Shown: one piece after another, positions 26,517 to 34,908 of the stretch | How positions within the stretch are numbered: position 1 is the stretch's first letter | How the letters are laid out: every line of letters starts with the position of its first letter | Assembly: GCA_964565775.1 (NCBI GenBank) | Contig: CAZMGB010000008.1 | Coordinates: 1-64,000, forward strand | Origin: CAZMGB01 sp964565775 | GTDB lineage: Bacteria; Chloroflexota; Dehalococcoidia; DSTF01; JALHUB01 | DNA length: 64,000 bases | Reading direction: 5' to 3' | Notes under the pieces: model-generated | What the model was told of the DNA's origin: nothing | The model's input: the letters and a program-made list of their open reading frames with translations, nothing else | Database searches by the model: none | Program-made: the position numbers and the translations under genes

Positions 26517-27704
26517 ATGTCGAGAAACCCAGAAGTAGTGATCGTCGACCCCGACCTCGGCAGCCGGGCCGATATGAAGAGGGTCCTTCAACTGGCCCAC
26601 TTCACCGTCACCGGTGAGGCCGGCTACGGCATTGAGGCCGTCACCGTCGCCAACGAGAAGTCGCCCGACATCTTCGTGGTGGCCGTGGAGGAGCCCGTGG
26701 CCAGGGCTCTCCAGACCGTAGAGTCGCTGGCCGACGCAGCGCCTCACGTCGCGACGGTTGTCTACTCCACCATGTCCCACGCCGACGCGGTGCGCCGGGC
26801 GATGGTGGCGGGCGCCCGAGACTACCTCGTCCAGCCGGTTCAGCCGGAGGAGCTGGCGCGCTCGATCCACTGCGTACTGGAGCAGGAGGAGAGGAGACGG
26901 ATGCGCCTCTCCGGGGAGACGGCGGAGACGGCGGCTCGGGGCACCGTCATCACAGTCTTCGGAGCCAAGGGCGGCATCGGCAAGACCACCATCTCGACAA
27001 ACCTGGCGACTTCACTGGTGCGCACAACCGGCAGCACCGTGGTACTGGTCGACATGGACACCCGTTTCGGCGACGTTGCCATCATGATGGACGTGGCTGT
27101 GGAGCAGAGCATCGCCGATCTCGCCCGCCGGGTGGACGAGCTGGACCGGGAGCGTGTGCGCGACTATCTGGTTCGACATCACAGCGGCGCCATGATCCTT
27201 CCGGCGCCTCTACACCCCACCGAGTGGCGAAACCTCACGCCGCAGCACATCGAGAAGATCATCAGACTGCTGGCCCAGTCCTTCGACTACGTGGTCATCG
27301 ACACGCCAGGCACCTTCAACGAGCTTATCGCCGTGACCCTGGAGGAGGCGAGCATGATCCTGCTGGTCACCAGCATGGACATCGCCAGCATCAAGGACAC
27401 GGCTCTCGCCCTGGAGATGCTGCGCGCGGCCTCCATTTCCGAAGACAAGATCAAGCTCACCGTCAACCACTGTACGTCCGCTAACAGCCTGCGCGAGAGC
27501 GACGTGCAGGGGGTACTGGAGTATGAGGTGTTCTGGCGGGTGCCACACGATCTGAGCGTAGCCAGCAGCACGCAGCTCGGCCAGCCCATCGTCCTGACCA
27601 AGCCGTACGCCCGCGTCTCCCGCAGCATCACCGACCTGGCTTGCGCCATCAGCGGCACAGCGCGGGAAAAGGGCGGCTTCCTGGATCGCTTCCTCAACCG
27701 ATAA
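26517..27704 (+). CDS. cpaE: CpaE/TadZ-like pilus ATPase with pseudo-receiver
   Basis: This 395-residue protein has an N-terminal response-regulator-like domain (1-120) and a C-terminal ParA/MinD-type ATPase with deviant Walker A KGGIGKTT at 151-158. CpaE/TadZ proteins place the Tad machine in the cell. The receiver domain has Ala56 in DIFVVAVEEP where the phosphorylated Asp is expected, so it should not be switched by phosphorylation. The ATPase also has the VLVDMDTRFGD and VVIDTPG motifs. It sits 67 bases after cpaB and 42 bases before cpaF. Confidence 0.92.
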   Translation: MSRNPEVVIVDPDLGSRADMKRVLQLAHFTVTGEAGYGIEAVTVANEKSPDIFVVAVEEPVARALQTVESLADAAPHVATVVYSTMSHADAVRRAMVAGARDYLVQPVQPEELARSIHCVLEQEERRRMRLSGETAETAARGTVITVFGAKGGIGKTTISTNLATSLVRTTGSTVVLVDMDTRFGDVAIMMDVAVEQSIADLARRVDELDRERVRDYLVRHHSGAMILPAPLHPTEWRNLTPQHIEKIIRLLAQSFDYVVIDTPGTFNELIAVTLEEASMILLVTSMDIASIKDTALALEMLRAASISEDKIKLTVNHCTSANSLRESDVQGVLEYEVFWRVPHDLSVASSTQLGQPIVLTKPYARVSRSITDLACAISGTAREKGGFLDRFLNR

Positions 27705-27746
27705 GCCAGTGCACACTCGAGACAGAAGGGAAGGCAGAGCGGCGAG

Positions 27747-29081
27747 ATGACGCAGTTTCAGTGGCACCAGAGGACAGGGAACTCGGGACCACGCTCTCCC
27801 GGCGACGCCGGCGGCGCAGCACTGAACGAGCTCAAGCTCAAGCTCCATCAGCGCCTCATCGAGGAGCTGGACCCCGCCAAGCTGGAGGGACTGGAGCCAG
27901 CAAAGGCAAGGGAGGCGGTGGAGTCGGCGGCGCGGGCGCTCATAGGCCAGGAGATGCCCGGCGTCGTCGGCGTCAGCAGGGACGAGCTGATAGCTGCCGT
28001 AGCCGACGAGGTGCTGGGCCTGGGCCCGATCGAGGAGCTTGTGAGAGACGACTCGGTCTCGGAGATCATGGTTAACGCCCCTGACACCGTCTACTATGAG
28101 AAGGAAGGGCGCATTCACCTGAGCTCGGCCCGCTTCCGCGACGCCAACCACATCATGCGGGTCGCGGAACGGATAGTCGCGCCTCTGGGCAGGCGCGTAG
28201 ACGAATCGTCTCCCATGGTGGACGCCCGCCTGGCGGACGGCTCCCGAGTCAACATCATCATCCCGCCCGTGTCGCCCAAGAGCCCCACCATAACCATCCG
28301 CAAGTTCCGCCAGGATAAGATGACGGTGGAGGACCTGATCGCCACGGGCACTATGACGCACGAGCTGGCGGAGTTCTTTCGCGCCTGCGTTCGGGTGAGG
28401 CTCAACGTCCTCATCTCGGGAGGCACCGGCTCCGGTAAGACGACGCTTCTCAACGCTCTTTCTGCTTCCATTCCGGACACGGAGCGCATCGTCACTATTG
28501 AGGACCCGACGGAGCTGAAGCTGCAGCAAGGCCACGTGGTGAGCCTGGAAGCGAGGCCGTCCAGCCTGGAGGGAAAGGGCGAGGTCACACAACGCGATCT
28601 CGTGCGGAACGCCCTGCGCATGCGCCCCGACCGCATCCTCGTGGGCGAGGCTCGCGGGGCCGAGGCCTTCGACATGCTGCAGGCCATGAACACTGGCCAC
28701 GAGGGCTCTCTCACGACCATACACGCCAACTCCCCGCGCGACTGTCTGGCCCGTATCGAGAACATGATTCTTATGGCCGGCTTTGAGCTGCCAGTCAGGG
28801 CCATCCGCGAGCAGATGGCCTCGGCTTTTCACCTGATCATCCAGATCGCGCGCCTCTCCGACGGATCCCGCAAGATCACCCAGGTGTCGGAGATCTCCGG
28901 CATGGAGGGCCAGGTAGTGACCATGCAGGACATCTTCCGCTTCGACCAGAGGGGCATCGACGCCGAGGGCAGAGTCGTCGGCGAGGTTCGCGCAACGGGC
29001 ATCAGGCCCAAGTTTGCCGACAAGTTCGAGATCTCAGGCATCCGGCTGCCCGTTGACATCTACGAGCCTGTTGGAGTCTGA
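27747..29081 (+). CDS. cpaF: Tad pilus motor ATPase CpaF/TadA
   Basis: This 444-residue secretion ATPase powers pilus extension and probably retraction. Walker A is GGTGSGKT at 225-232, followed by the Asp box TIEDPTELKL, Walker B RPDRILVGEARG and the His box GSLTTIHANS. The length and N-terminal domain (EIMVNAPDTVYYEKEG) are typical. It is coupled to tadB by a 3-base gap. Confidence 0.97.
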   Translation: MTQFQWHQRTGNSGPRSPGDAGGAALNELKLKLHQRLIEELDPAKLEGLEPAKAREAVESAARALIGQEMPGVVGVSRDELIAAVADEVLGLGPIEELVRDDSVSEIMVNAPDTVYYEKEGRIHLSSARFRDANHIMRVAERIVAPLGRRVDESSPMVDARLADGSRVNIIIPPVSPKSPTITIRKFRQDKMTVEDLIATGTMTHELAEFFRACVRVRLNVLISGGTGSGKTTLLNALSASIPDTERIVTIEDPTELKLQQGHVVSLEARPSSLEGKGEVTQRDLVRNALRMRPDRILVGEARGAEAFDMLQAMNTGHEGSLTTIHANSPRDCLARIENMILMAGFELPVRAIREQMASAFHLIIQIARLSDGSRKITQVSEISGMEGQVVTMQDIFRFDQRGIDAEGRVVGEVRATGIRPKFADKFEISGIRLPVDIYEPVGV

Positions 29082-29084
29082 GCC

Positions 29085-30071
29085 ATGGATATGCTAGCAC
29101 TGGTCGCCGCGCTATCGGTCATGGTGACCATCATCCTCGTAATGCTCGCTATCTACTGGAGTAGCACGTCCAACAGCGGTGTCACCGCCCGCGCTCGGCT
29201 GGAAGCCGTCGTCGGTGGCGCGCCCGCGATGAACAGTGGGCCCATCGGCGCGCCGCTGCGAGAGAAGCGATTCAGCTCGCTGCCGGGCCTCAGCGCTCTC
29301 CTCTCGGGGAGAGAGTGGGCCAGGGACGTCGAGCAGGAACTCGAACGAGCGGACGTGAACCTTCGTGTCGGAGAGTACGTCACGATCCGGCTCGTTGCGG
29401 CTTTCCTCTTCCTCATGGTTCCCATCGTCATGATCGGGGCAAGCACGCCGGGGATTATCGTCGGCCTCATTGCAGCGCTGGTCGGCTACATACTGCCCAA
29501 GCTCTATGTTGCTCGCCGCAGTAAGGCGAGGCTGGAGAAGCTGAACGGGCAACTGGAAGAGACCCTGACTTTGGTCTCCAACTCTCTGAAGGCTGGCTTC
29601 GGTCTGCTTCAGAGCCTGGAACAGGCGTCGCAGCAGATGGAGCATCCCATCGCTACGGAGTTCCGTCGCCTCCTCCACGACATAAACGTCGGCTCCACGA
29701 CCGAGCAGGCTCTCGTAGAGCTGAGCCAGAGGGTGGGCAGCTACGACCTAGACATCGTCATAACCGCCATCCTCATTCAGCGCACGGCAGGCGGCAACCT
29801 GGCCGAGATCCTCGATACCGTCTCCCACACGATGCGGGAGCGGTCACGAATCAAGGGGGAGATCCGGGTCATGACCTCGCAGCAGCGCATGACCGGCTAC
29901 ATCCTCGGTGGTCTGCCTCTTGCCGTGGCCGCGATACTCTTTCTCGTCGCCCGGGACTACATGACCCCGCTCTTCACCACCGCACCGGGCCTGGCAATGC
30001 TTGCGGGCGCCGGTCTCTGGGAGCTGATGGGCGTCTTTCTGATGCGCAAGATACTGGCCATCGAGGTATAG
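29085..30071 (+). CDS. tadB: Tad pilus platform protein TadB
   Basis: This 328-residue inner-membrane platform protein has an N-terminal helix (4-26), two further helices (about 103-150) and a C-terminal pair (about 268-320) around a T2SSF domain with LEETLTLVSNSLKAGFGLLQSLEQ. It anchors the CpaF motor together with TadC, nine bases downstream. Confidence 0.95.
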   Translation: MDMLALVAALSVMVTIILVMLAIYWSSTSNSGVTARARLEAVVGGAPAMNSGPIGAPLREKRFSSLPGLSALLSGREWARDVEQELERADVNLRVGEYVTIRLVAAFLFLMVPIVMIGASTPGIIVGLIAALVGYILPKLYVARRSKARLEKLNGQLEETLTLVSNSLKAGFGLLQSLEQASQQMEHPIATEFRRLLHDINVGSTTEQALVELSQRVGSYDLDIVITAILIQRTAGGNLAEILDTVSHTMRERSRIKGEIRVMTSQQRMTGYILGGLPLAVAAILFLVARDYMTPLFTTAPGLAMLAGAGLWELMGVFLMRKILAIEV

Positions 30072-30080
30072 GGGCAACAC

Positions 30081-30998
30081 ATGCAGCACGGCCTGCTACT
30101 CCTGGCGCTGTCCGCATCGGTCTTTATTGCCGTGACCCTTCTCGTGCTGGCGATCTTCTGGAAGGGCCAGAACCCGGTGCGAACGCGGGTCGCGAACCTA
30201 CGAGGTCGGGGCGGCCAGCCTGGGCCAGACCTTTCCCTGCCCCTGACGGAGCGCATGGTCTCGCCCCTTGTGGACAGCCTGGCCGATAGGGTGCTGGCGG
30301 TCCTCCCGACAAGCCTCCTCCAGTCACTCAAGAAGAAGCTGGTCCTGGCTGGGAATCCCGTCAATCCGCGCGGCTACATCATTATCACCGGTGCCGCCAT
30401 GGGCGTGCTCGGCGTATTGGCCGTTGCGCTCGTCGTGGCGGCCGGAGGGGAGTTCCAGCTGCGGCAGTTGCTCATTGTCGTCGTTATTGCCGCCGTTGGG
30501 GCCGTCCTGCCCTATCTCTGGCTGGGGGGCCGAATCCGATCACGCCAGGCGACCATTATGAAGAGCCTGCCGGACTCGTTTGATCTCATTACCACCTGCG
30601 TAGAAGCAGGGCTCGGCCTCGATGCCGCGCTATCTCGCGTGGCGGAGAAGGTCGAGGGGCCCTTTGCGGACGAGCTCTCCCACGCCCTGCGCGACATCGG
30701 ACTGGGGAAGGCACGCCGCGATGCTCTGAAGGACCTGGGAGACCGCACGGGCGTCCCAGACCTGATCGCCTTCGTCCACGCCATAATCCAGGCCGAGCAG
30801 ATGGGCACCAGCGTCGGCCAGGTGCTCCGCGTGCAGGCGGACCAGATGCGCATCCGGCGCCGCCAGCGGGCGGAAGAGCAGGCCCAGAAGGCACCGGTGA
30901 AAATGGTCTTCCCGCTGGTTCTCTGCATCTTCCCCACTCTCTTCCTCGTCATCCTGGGGCCCGCAGCCATTACCGTCTTCCAGACGTTCATGCAGTAG
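30081..30998 (+). CDS. tadC: Tad pilus platform protein TadC
   Basis: This 305-residue T2SSF-domain membrane protein is the partner of TadB. It has an N-terminal helix, a central helix pair (about 96-152), the cytoplasmic core DLITTCVEAGLGLDAALSRVAE and a C-terminal helix. The order cpaB-cpaE-cpaF-tadB-tadC is the conserved Tad core. Confidence 0.95.
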   Translation: MQHGLLLLALSASVFIAVTLLVLAIFWKGQNPVRTRVANLRGRGGQPGPDLSLPLTERMVSPLVDSLADRVLAVLPTSLLQSLKKKLVLAGNPVNPRGYIIITGAAMGVLGVLAVALVVAAGGEFQLRQLLIVVVIAAVGAVLPYLWLGGRIRSRQATIMKSLPDSFDLITTCVEAGLGLDAALSRVAEKVEGPFADELSHALRDIGLGKARRDALKDLGDRTGVPDLIAFVHAIIQAEQMGTSVGQVLRVQADQMRIRRRQRAEEQAQKAPVKMVFPLVLCIFPTLFLVILGPAAITVFQTFMQ

Positions 30999-31000
30999 CG

Positions 31001-31366
31001 ATGGCGCGCTTCTCCTATCGCATCGACAACCTCACGAAGCGGACAGAGCTGGCGACGGCCGCCCGGCTGGCCGAAAACCCCTGGTCCAGGCTGGTGGGCC
31101 TTCTCGGCAAGAAGCGGCTGGCTGACGGCGAAGCCCTGTTGCTGCGGCCCTGTTCGTCCATCCACACGCTCTTCATGCGCTTTGCCATCGATGTCGTCTA
31201 TCTGAGCAAGGACGCGAAAGTGCTAAAGGTGGTGCGATCCCTCAAGCCCTTCCGCTTCTCCGGCACCCTGCGCCACGCTCATTACACGCTGGAACTGCCC
31301 GCGGGCACCATCGACAGATCCAACACGAGCCCGGGCGACCTGCTCGCGATCGCGACCAACCAGTAG
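31001..31366 (+). CDS. DUF192 family protein
   Basis: This 121-residue DUF192 protein has the family motifs WSRLVGLLGKKRL, PCSSIHTLFMRFAIDVVYLS and ELPAGTIDRSNTSPGD. No function is established; it often lies at the end of Tad loci in Chloroflexota. It lacks a signal peptide, unlike many DUF192 proteins, and is coupled to tadC by a 2-base gap, so it is the last gene of the pilus operon. An intrinsic terminator follows 31 bases later. Confidence 0.85.
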   Translation: MARFSYRIDNLTKRTELATAARLAENPWSRLVGLLGKKRLADGEALLLRPCSSIHTLFMRFAIDVVYLSKDAKVLKVVRSLKPFRFSGTLRHAHYTLELPAGTIDRSNTSPGDLLAIATNQ

Positions 31367-31397
31367 GGCCCGGCCAAGCGGCCGGCCGATGAGACGC

Positions 31398-31422
31398 GAG
31401 CCCGGCTTGCCGGGCTCTTCTT
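31398..31422 (+). terminator. Intrinsic terminator of the Tad operon
   Basis: GAGCCCGG and CCGGGCTC form a perfect 8-bp stem with loop CTTG, followed by TTCTT. It lies 31 bases after DUF192 and closes the long plus-strand pilus run. Confidence 0.8.
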
Positions 31423-31622
31423 GTACCTCCGTGCGGGCTGCACGAGCGATCGTCGATCCCCTTGAACTCCCTCCCCTCTCGGCAGGCCGCAGGCTGCGGG
31501 CGCAACGAAAGGCGATGAAAAGCGCCTCTGCTGTGGGTGCCCTGTCCTTTGGGGCTGCCCGCCCTTGACAAGATGCTCCGTGCGTATTAGTTGGCGGCCC
31601 CCGGCGAAAAGGGCGTAGAATC

Positions 31623-32408
31623 CTGCTGTATGACGCAGCGAAGGAGGCCCGGAGTGCCGTCGTCCTCACCAGCTACGGCGTCGCCGCCAGCCACCTCGGC
31701 GAGCCTGACTTCGGCCTGCTCACCCAGACCGAGGTGCTCGACGTGGCGCGTCGTGTCACCGCCGCCGTCGACATCGCGGTCGTCGTCGACGGCGACACCG
31801 GCTACGGCGGCCCCCTGAACGTCCAGCGGCTGGTGCGAGAGCTGCTCCGGATGGGGGCGCGAGGAGTCATCCTCGAGGACCAGCGCTGGCCCAAGCGCTG
31901 CGGCCACATGCGCGGCAAGGAGGTCATCGAGGCGACAGAGCACGTCGCCAAGATCCGAGCCGCGAAAGATGCGAAAGGCGAGGCGCCGTTCCTGATCACG
32001 GCGCGCACGGACGCCCTGGAAACGCACGGGCTGGACGAGGCGATCGGCAGGGCCCGCCAGTACAAGCAGGCCGGCGCCGACATCCTCTTCGTCGAGGGGC
32101 CGCGGAACCGCGAGGAGCTGCGCCGCATCGGCGGAGAACTGCCCGGGCCTTTGGCCGTCAACCTCATCGAGGGCGGCCGGACGCCCCTGTGCTCCCCCGA
32201 AGAGCTTCACGAGATGGGGTTCTTCAGCGTCGGATTCGTCCTCTCCGGACTCTACGCCGCCGCCCGCGCCCTGGAGCGCACATACGCCGAGATTCGAGAG
32301 AAGGGGACGACAGTGGGGCTGGGCGACAGCCTCATGCCCTTTGAGGAGTTCAACGCCCTTATCGGCGTCGAGACACGGTACGAAGAGGACGAGCGCTACC
32401 GGGCCTAG
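31623..32408 (+). CDS. Isocitrate lyase/PEP mutase family protein, 5' end unclear
   Basis: The frame encodes a PEP-mutase/isocitrate-lyase superfamily enzyme with VLTSYGVAAS, VVDGDTGYGG, LEDQRWPKRCGHM and TARTDA, so the metal and catalytic motifs are intact. The 5' end is odd. Recognisable homology begins at YDA (31629), yet no ATG, GTG or TTG lies in frame between the upstream stop at 31566 and GTG 31734. A strong GAAGGAGG with a GTG at 31654 is in another frame. The usual 30-45 N-terminal residues are missing or frameshifted. Either a CTG start (31623/31626) is used, translation starts at 31734 as a short form, or an indel has broken the gene. Its stop shares CTAG with the convergent glycosyltransferase. 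Confidence 0.65.
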   Translation: MLYDAAKEARSAVVLTSYGVAASHLGEPDFGLLTQTEVLDVARRVTAAVDIAVVVDGDTGYGGPLNVQRLVRELLRMGARGVILEDQRWPKRCGHMRGKEVIEATEHVAKIRAAKDAKGEAPFLITARTDALETHGLDEAIGRARQYKQAGADILFVEGPRNREELRRIGGELPGPLAVNLIEGGRTPLCSPEELHEMGFFSVGFVLSGLYAAARALERTYAEIREKGTTVGLGDSLMPFEEFNALIGVETRYEEDERYRA

Positions 32409-33460
32409 GACGAGCCCGCGCCTCTGCCCGACGCGCCGCCCGAGCCCAGGAGCTCGTGGTAGACGCGCAGGTGCTCCTGGATCATCCGATCCACCGTGAA
32501 GTTGTCAGCGACCCAGCGGCGGCAGGCGTGTGGGTCGATATCGCCGGCGCGGCGGGCAGCATCGACCATCTCATCGACGCCATCGACGATGAACCCAGTC
32601 TTGCCGTCAGCGATGACCTCGGGCACGGAGCCGTTGCGGAAGGCGATGACGGGGGTGCCGCAGGCCATCGCTTCGACCATCACCAGGCCGAAGGGCTCGG
32701 GCCACTGGATGGGGAAGAGGACGCAGCGCGCCTCCTTCAGCAGGCGTGTTTTCGTCTCGAAGTCGATCTGGCCCAGGACTTCCGTGTTGGAGCCGACCAG
32801 CGGCTTCACCTGCTCCTCCCAGTACTCCTGCTCGGGCGGCTCGACCATCTTTACGGCCATTACGAGCTTCGAACCCAGCCGGTTCGCCACCTCCACCGCC
32901 TGGCGGGGTCCCTTCTCGTAGTTGATGCGCCCCAGGAAGAGAACGTAGTCCTGCTTCTTCTCCTCGAAGGGGAAGCGGTCCAGCTCAACACCGTGGTAGA
33001 TGGTGGCGGCGTAGTTCAGCTCCGGATAGCACGACCGCTGGTACTCGCTGATCGCGATGAAGTTGACGCGATGGCCGATGCTGGCGAAGTACTCCCTGTT
33101 CTCGTCGGTGAAGGGCCCGTGGAGAGTCATGACGACGGGCTTATCGATGAAGTTGGCGACCATCGGGCCGAGCGCCGTATGGTCATGGATGATGTCGAAC
33201 TCGCCGGCCCGGAAGTAAGGGGCCATGACGTGCGGGATCTCGATGTGCGCCATGCCGATCTTCTCGGGGAGCGACTCTGGGTAGACATAAGAGAGCTTGC
33301 CGCGGGTCGACGAATCGCCGGTGGCGAAGAGGGTGACGTCCTGACCGGCGTCGGCGAGGCCGTCGGCGAGAAGGGCGACGATGAGCTCGATGCCGCCGTA
33401 GCCTTTCGGCGGGATGGGGTACCAGGGCGGGGCTATCTGGGCGATGCGTAGTCGTTCCAT
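32405..33460 (-). CDS. Family 4 glycosyltransferase
   Basis: This 351-residue GT-B glycosyltransferase has the glycine-rich acceptor loop PPKGYGGIE near the start, FLGRINYEKGPRQAVEVA and the donor-binding EPFGLVMVEAMACGTPVIA with the E-x7-E pair. It transfers a sugar from a nucleotide donor to a lipid, glycan or small-molecule acceptor; the acceptor cannot be read. Ribosome site GAGGAG precedes the ATG. No other capsule or glycan genes lie beside it. Confidence 0.88.
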   Translation of the reverse strand: MERLRIAQIAPPWYPIPPKGYGGIELIVALLADGLADAGQDVTLFATGDSSTRGKLSYVYPESLPEKIGMAHIEIPHVMAPYFRAGEFDIIHDHTALGPMVANFIDKPVVMTLHGPFTDENREYFASIGHRVNFIAISEYQRSCYPELNYAATIYHGVELDRFPFEEKKQDYVLFLGRINYEKGPRQAVEVANRLGSKLVMAVKMVEPPEQEYWEEQVKPLVGSNTEVLGQIDFETKTRLLKEARCVLFPIQWPEPFGLVMVEAMACGTPVIAFRNGSVPEVIADGKTGFIVDGVDEMVDAARRAGDIDPHACRRWVADNFTVDRMIQEHLRVYHELLGSGGASGRGAGSS

Positions 33461-33574
33461 GACTCCTCACGGCCGGGCCGTCCGGCCCCTGCATAGCGAT
33501 CTTGTCGAGCAAGTATCAGCGAATTATCGGCCTGGCGCGACTCAAACCTGAGCCTCTTCGGCGACCTGTCTCCA

Positions 33575-34636
33575 TCAGTACCGGCCCACGTCTTTGACCA
33601 CCTCGACGATCCGTCTGAACGCCTCCAGGCTCACGTTCGAGGGGGTGGAGTGGTCGGTGGCGAAGATATAGCCGCCGTTCTCCATCAGGACAGGCAGGTT
33701 CCGGCGCACCTCCGCCTCCATCTCTTCGACGTCGCTCCACAGCACCGCGTTGAAGCCGCCGTGAAGAAGGAGCTTGTCGCCGAGCTCGCGCTTCAGCGCC
33801 AGGGGATCGACGCCGGCCTTGACCTCCAGCGGGTTCAGAGCCTCCAGGCCCATCCCGACCAGGTCAGGGATGAAGGGCCTGATGTCGCCGCAGGAGTGCA
33901 TGTAGGCCCGAATGCCCTTGGCGTGCGCCCAGTCGATCGCCTTCTGGTGGATGGGCTTCAAGAGCTCCCGGTACATCTTCAGCGAAAAGAACTGATTCTG
34001 CTTGTAGCCCATGTCGTCGTACCACATCAGCTCGTCGAAGTGATATCCCGCGTCCCACAGCCTGTCGAGGAGGGCCAGGTTCAAGTCCTGCTCGGTGCGC
34101 CACATGTCGACGCACCAGTCGGGATTCTCGGCCATGGCCAGCAGGTGGCGCTCGGTGCCGATGAAGAACGAGTGCGTAACGTCGAAGCCGAACCAGCCCA
34201 CGGCCGCGATCCACGTGCCTCGCTCGCGCCAGCGCGACCACCTACTCTTGATGTAGTCCCACGGGATGCGGTCGTCGCGCAGAGTCATCCGCTCCTTCGC
34301 CTTGAGCCAGTCGTCCGGGGTCTTCACCACGGCGTCGAGCGACGCGATGGAGGAGTCGCGCTTCATGTAATGCATAGTCGCGCCCCACGAGTTGACGAAG
34401 ACCAGGGAGTCGTCGCTCTGCTCCAGCACCGACGTGGGAAAGCGGGGAGAGTTGTCGAGTTGGAGACGCACCACCCGGTCCAGCCCGAAGTACTCCTCGT
34501 ACCTCGCATCGCCCATGCCCTCGCTCTGCCAACGCTCTATCGTCGCGGCCCAGGGAGTCTCATAGATCGGGACGCGGTCGGCTGGCCGGTGCTCGTACAT
34601 CCGGCTGATGCGTTCGTGCGTGGTCATCTCGCTCAT
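33575..34636 (-). CDS. Uroporphyrinogen decarboxylase-family methyltransferase
   Basis: This 353-residue TIM-barrel protein belongs to the UroD family branch that includes corrinoid-dependent methyltransferases (MtaA/CmuA type). It has MHSCGDIRPFIPDLVGMGLEALNP: the His-x-Cys pair is the zinc-binding signature of methyltransferases and is absent from true haem-pathway UroD. The start ATG with GGAGGGAT upstream is preferred over an ATG 14 codons earlier. No corrinoid protein gene is adjacent. The methyl donor is unknown; an aromatic O-demethylation or related C1 role is possible. Confidence 0.8.
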   Translation of the reverse strand: MSEMTTHERISRMYEHRPADRVPIYETPWAATIERWQSEGMGDARYEEYFGLDRVVRLQLDNSPRFPTSVLEQSDDSLVFVNSWGATMHYMKRDSSIASLDAVVKTPDDWLKAKERMTLRDDRIPWDYIKSRWSRWRERGTWIAAVGWFGFDVTHSFFIGTERHLLAMAENPDWCVDMWRTEQDLNLALLDRLWDAGYHFDELMWYDDMGYKQNQFFSLKMYRELLKPIHQKAIDWAHAKGIRAYMHSCGDIRPFIPDLVGMGLEALNPLEVKAGVDPLALKRELGDKLLLHGGFNAVLWSDVEEMEAEVRRNLPVLMENGGYIFATDHSTPSNVSLEAFRRIVEVVKDVGRY

Positions 34637-34908
34637 GGCGGCATCCCTCCACGTCCTGCGGCGGGCGGCTTCTGCCACCTCAGGGACTGCGGGAACGACG
34701 AGCTACAACAGTTCCCGATGAGTGACCTCGTCTATCCTAGCCTATGGGCCGGAAAGACTCCATCGATGTCGGGGCGCCGATCCGCTGAGCCCGCCGTCCG
34801 CCTGAAACCGTGCCGCGCTCGAGTGACGGCGACAAGGAACCACAAATGCTATCATTGGTGCCATCGTAGGCGGAGATTTCGCAACTGTGATGAGAAGGGG
34901 GTCGTCGC

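Noticed and set aside
27210..28832. Long minus-strand open frame across cpaE and cpaF
   Set aside because: It runs antisense to two well-recognised genes and has no family resemblance.
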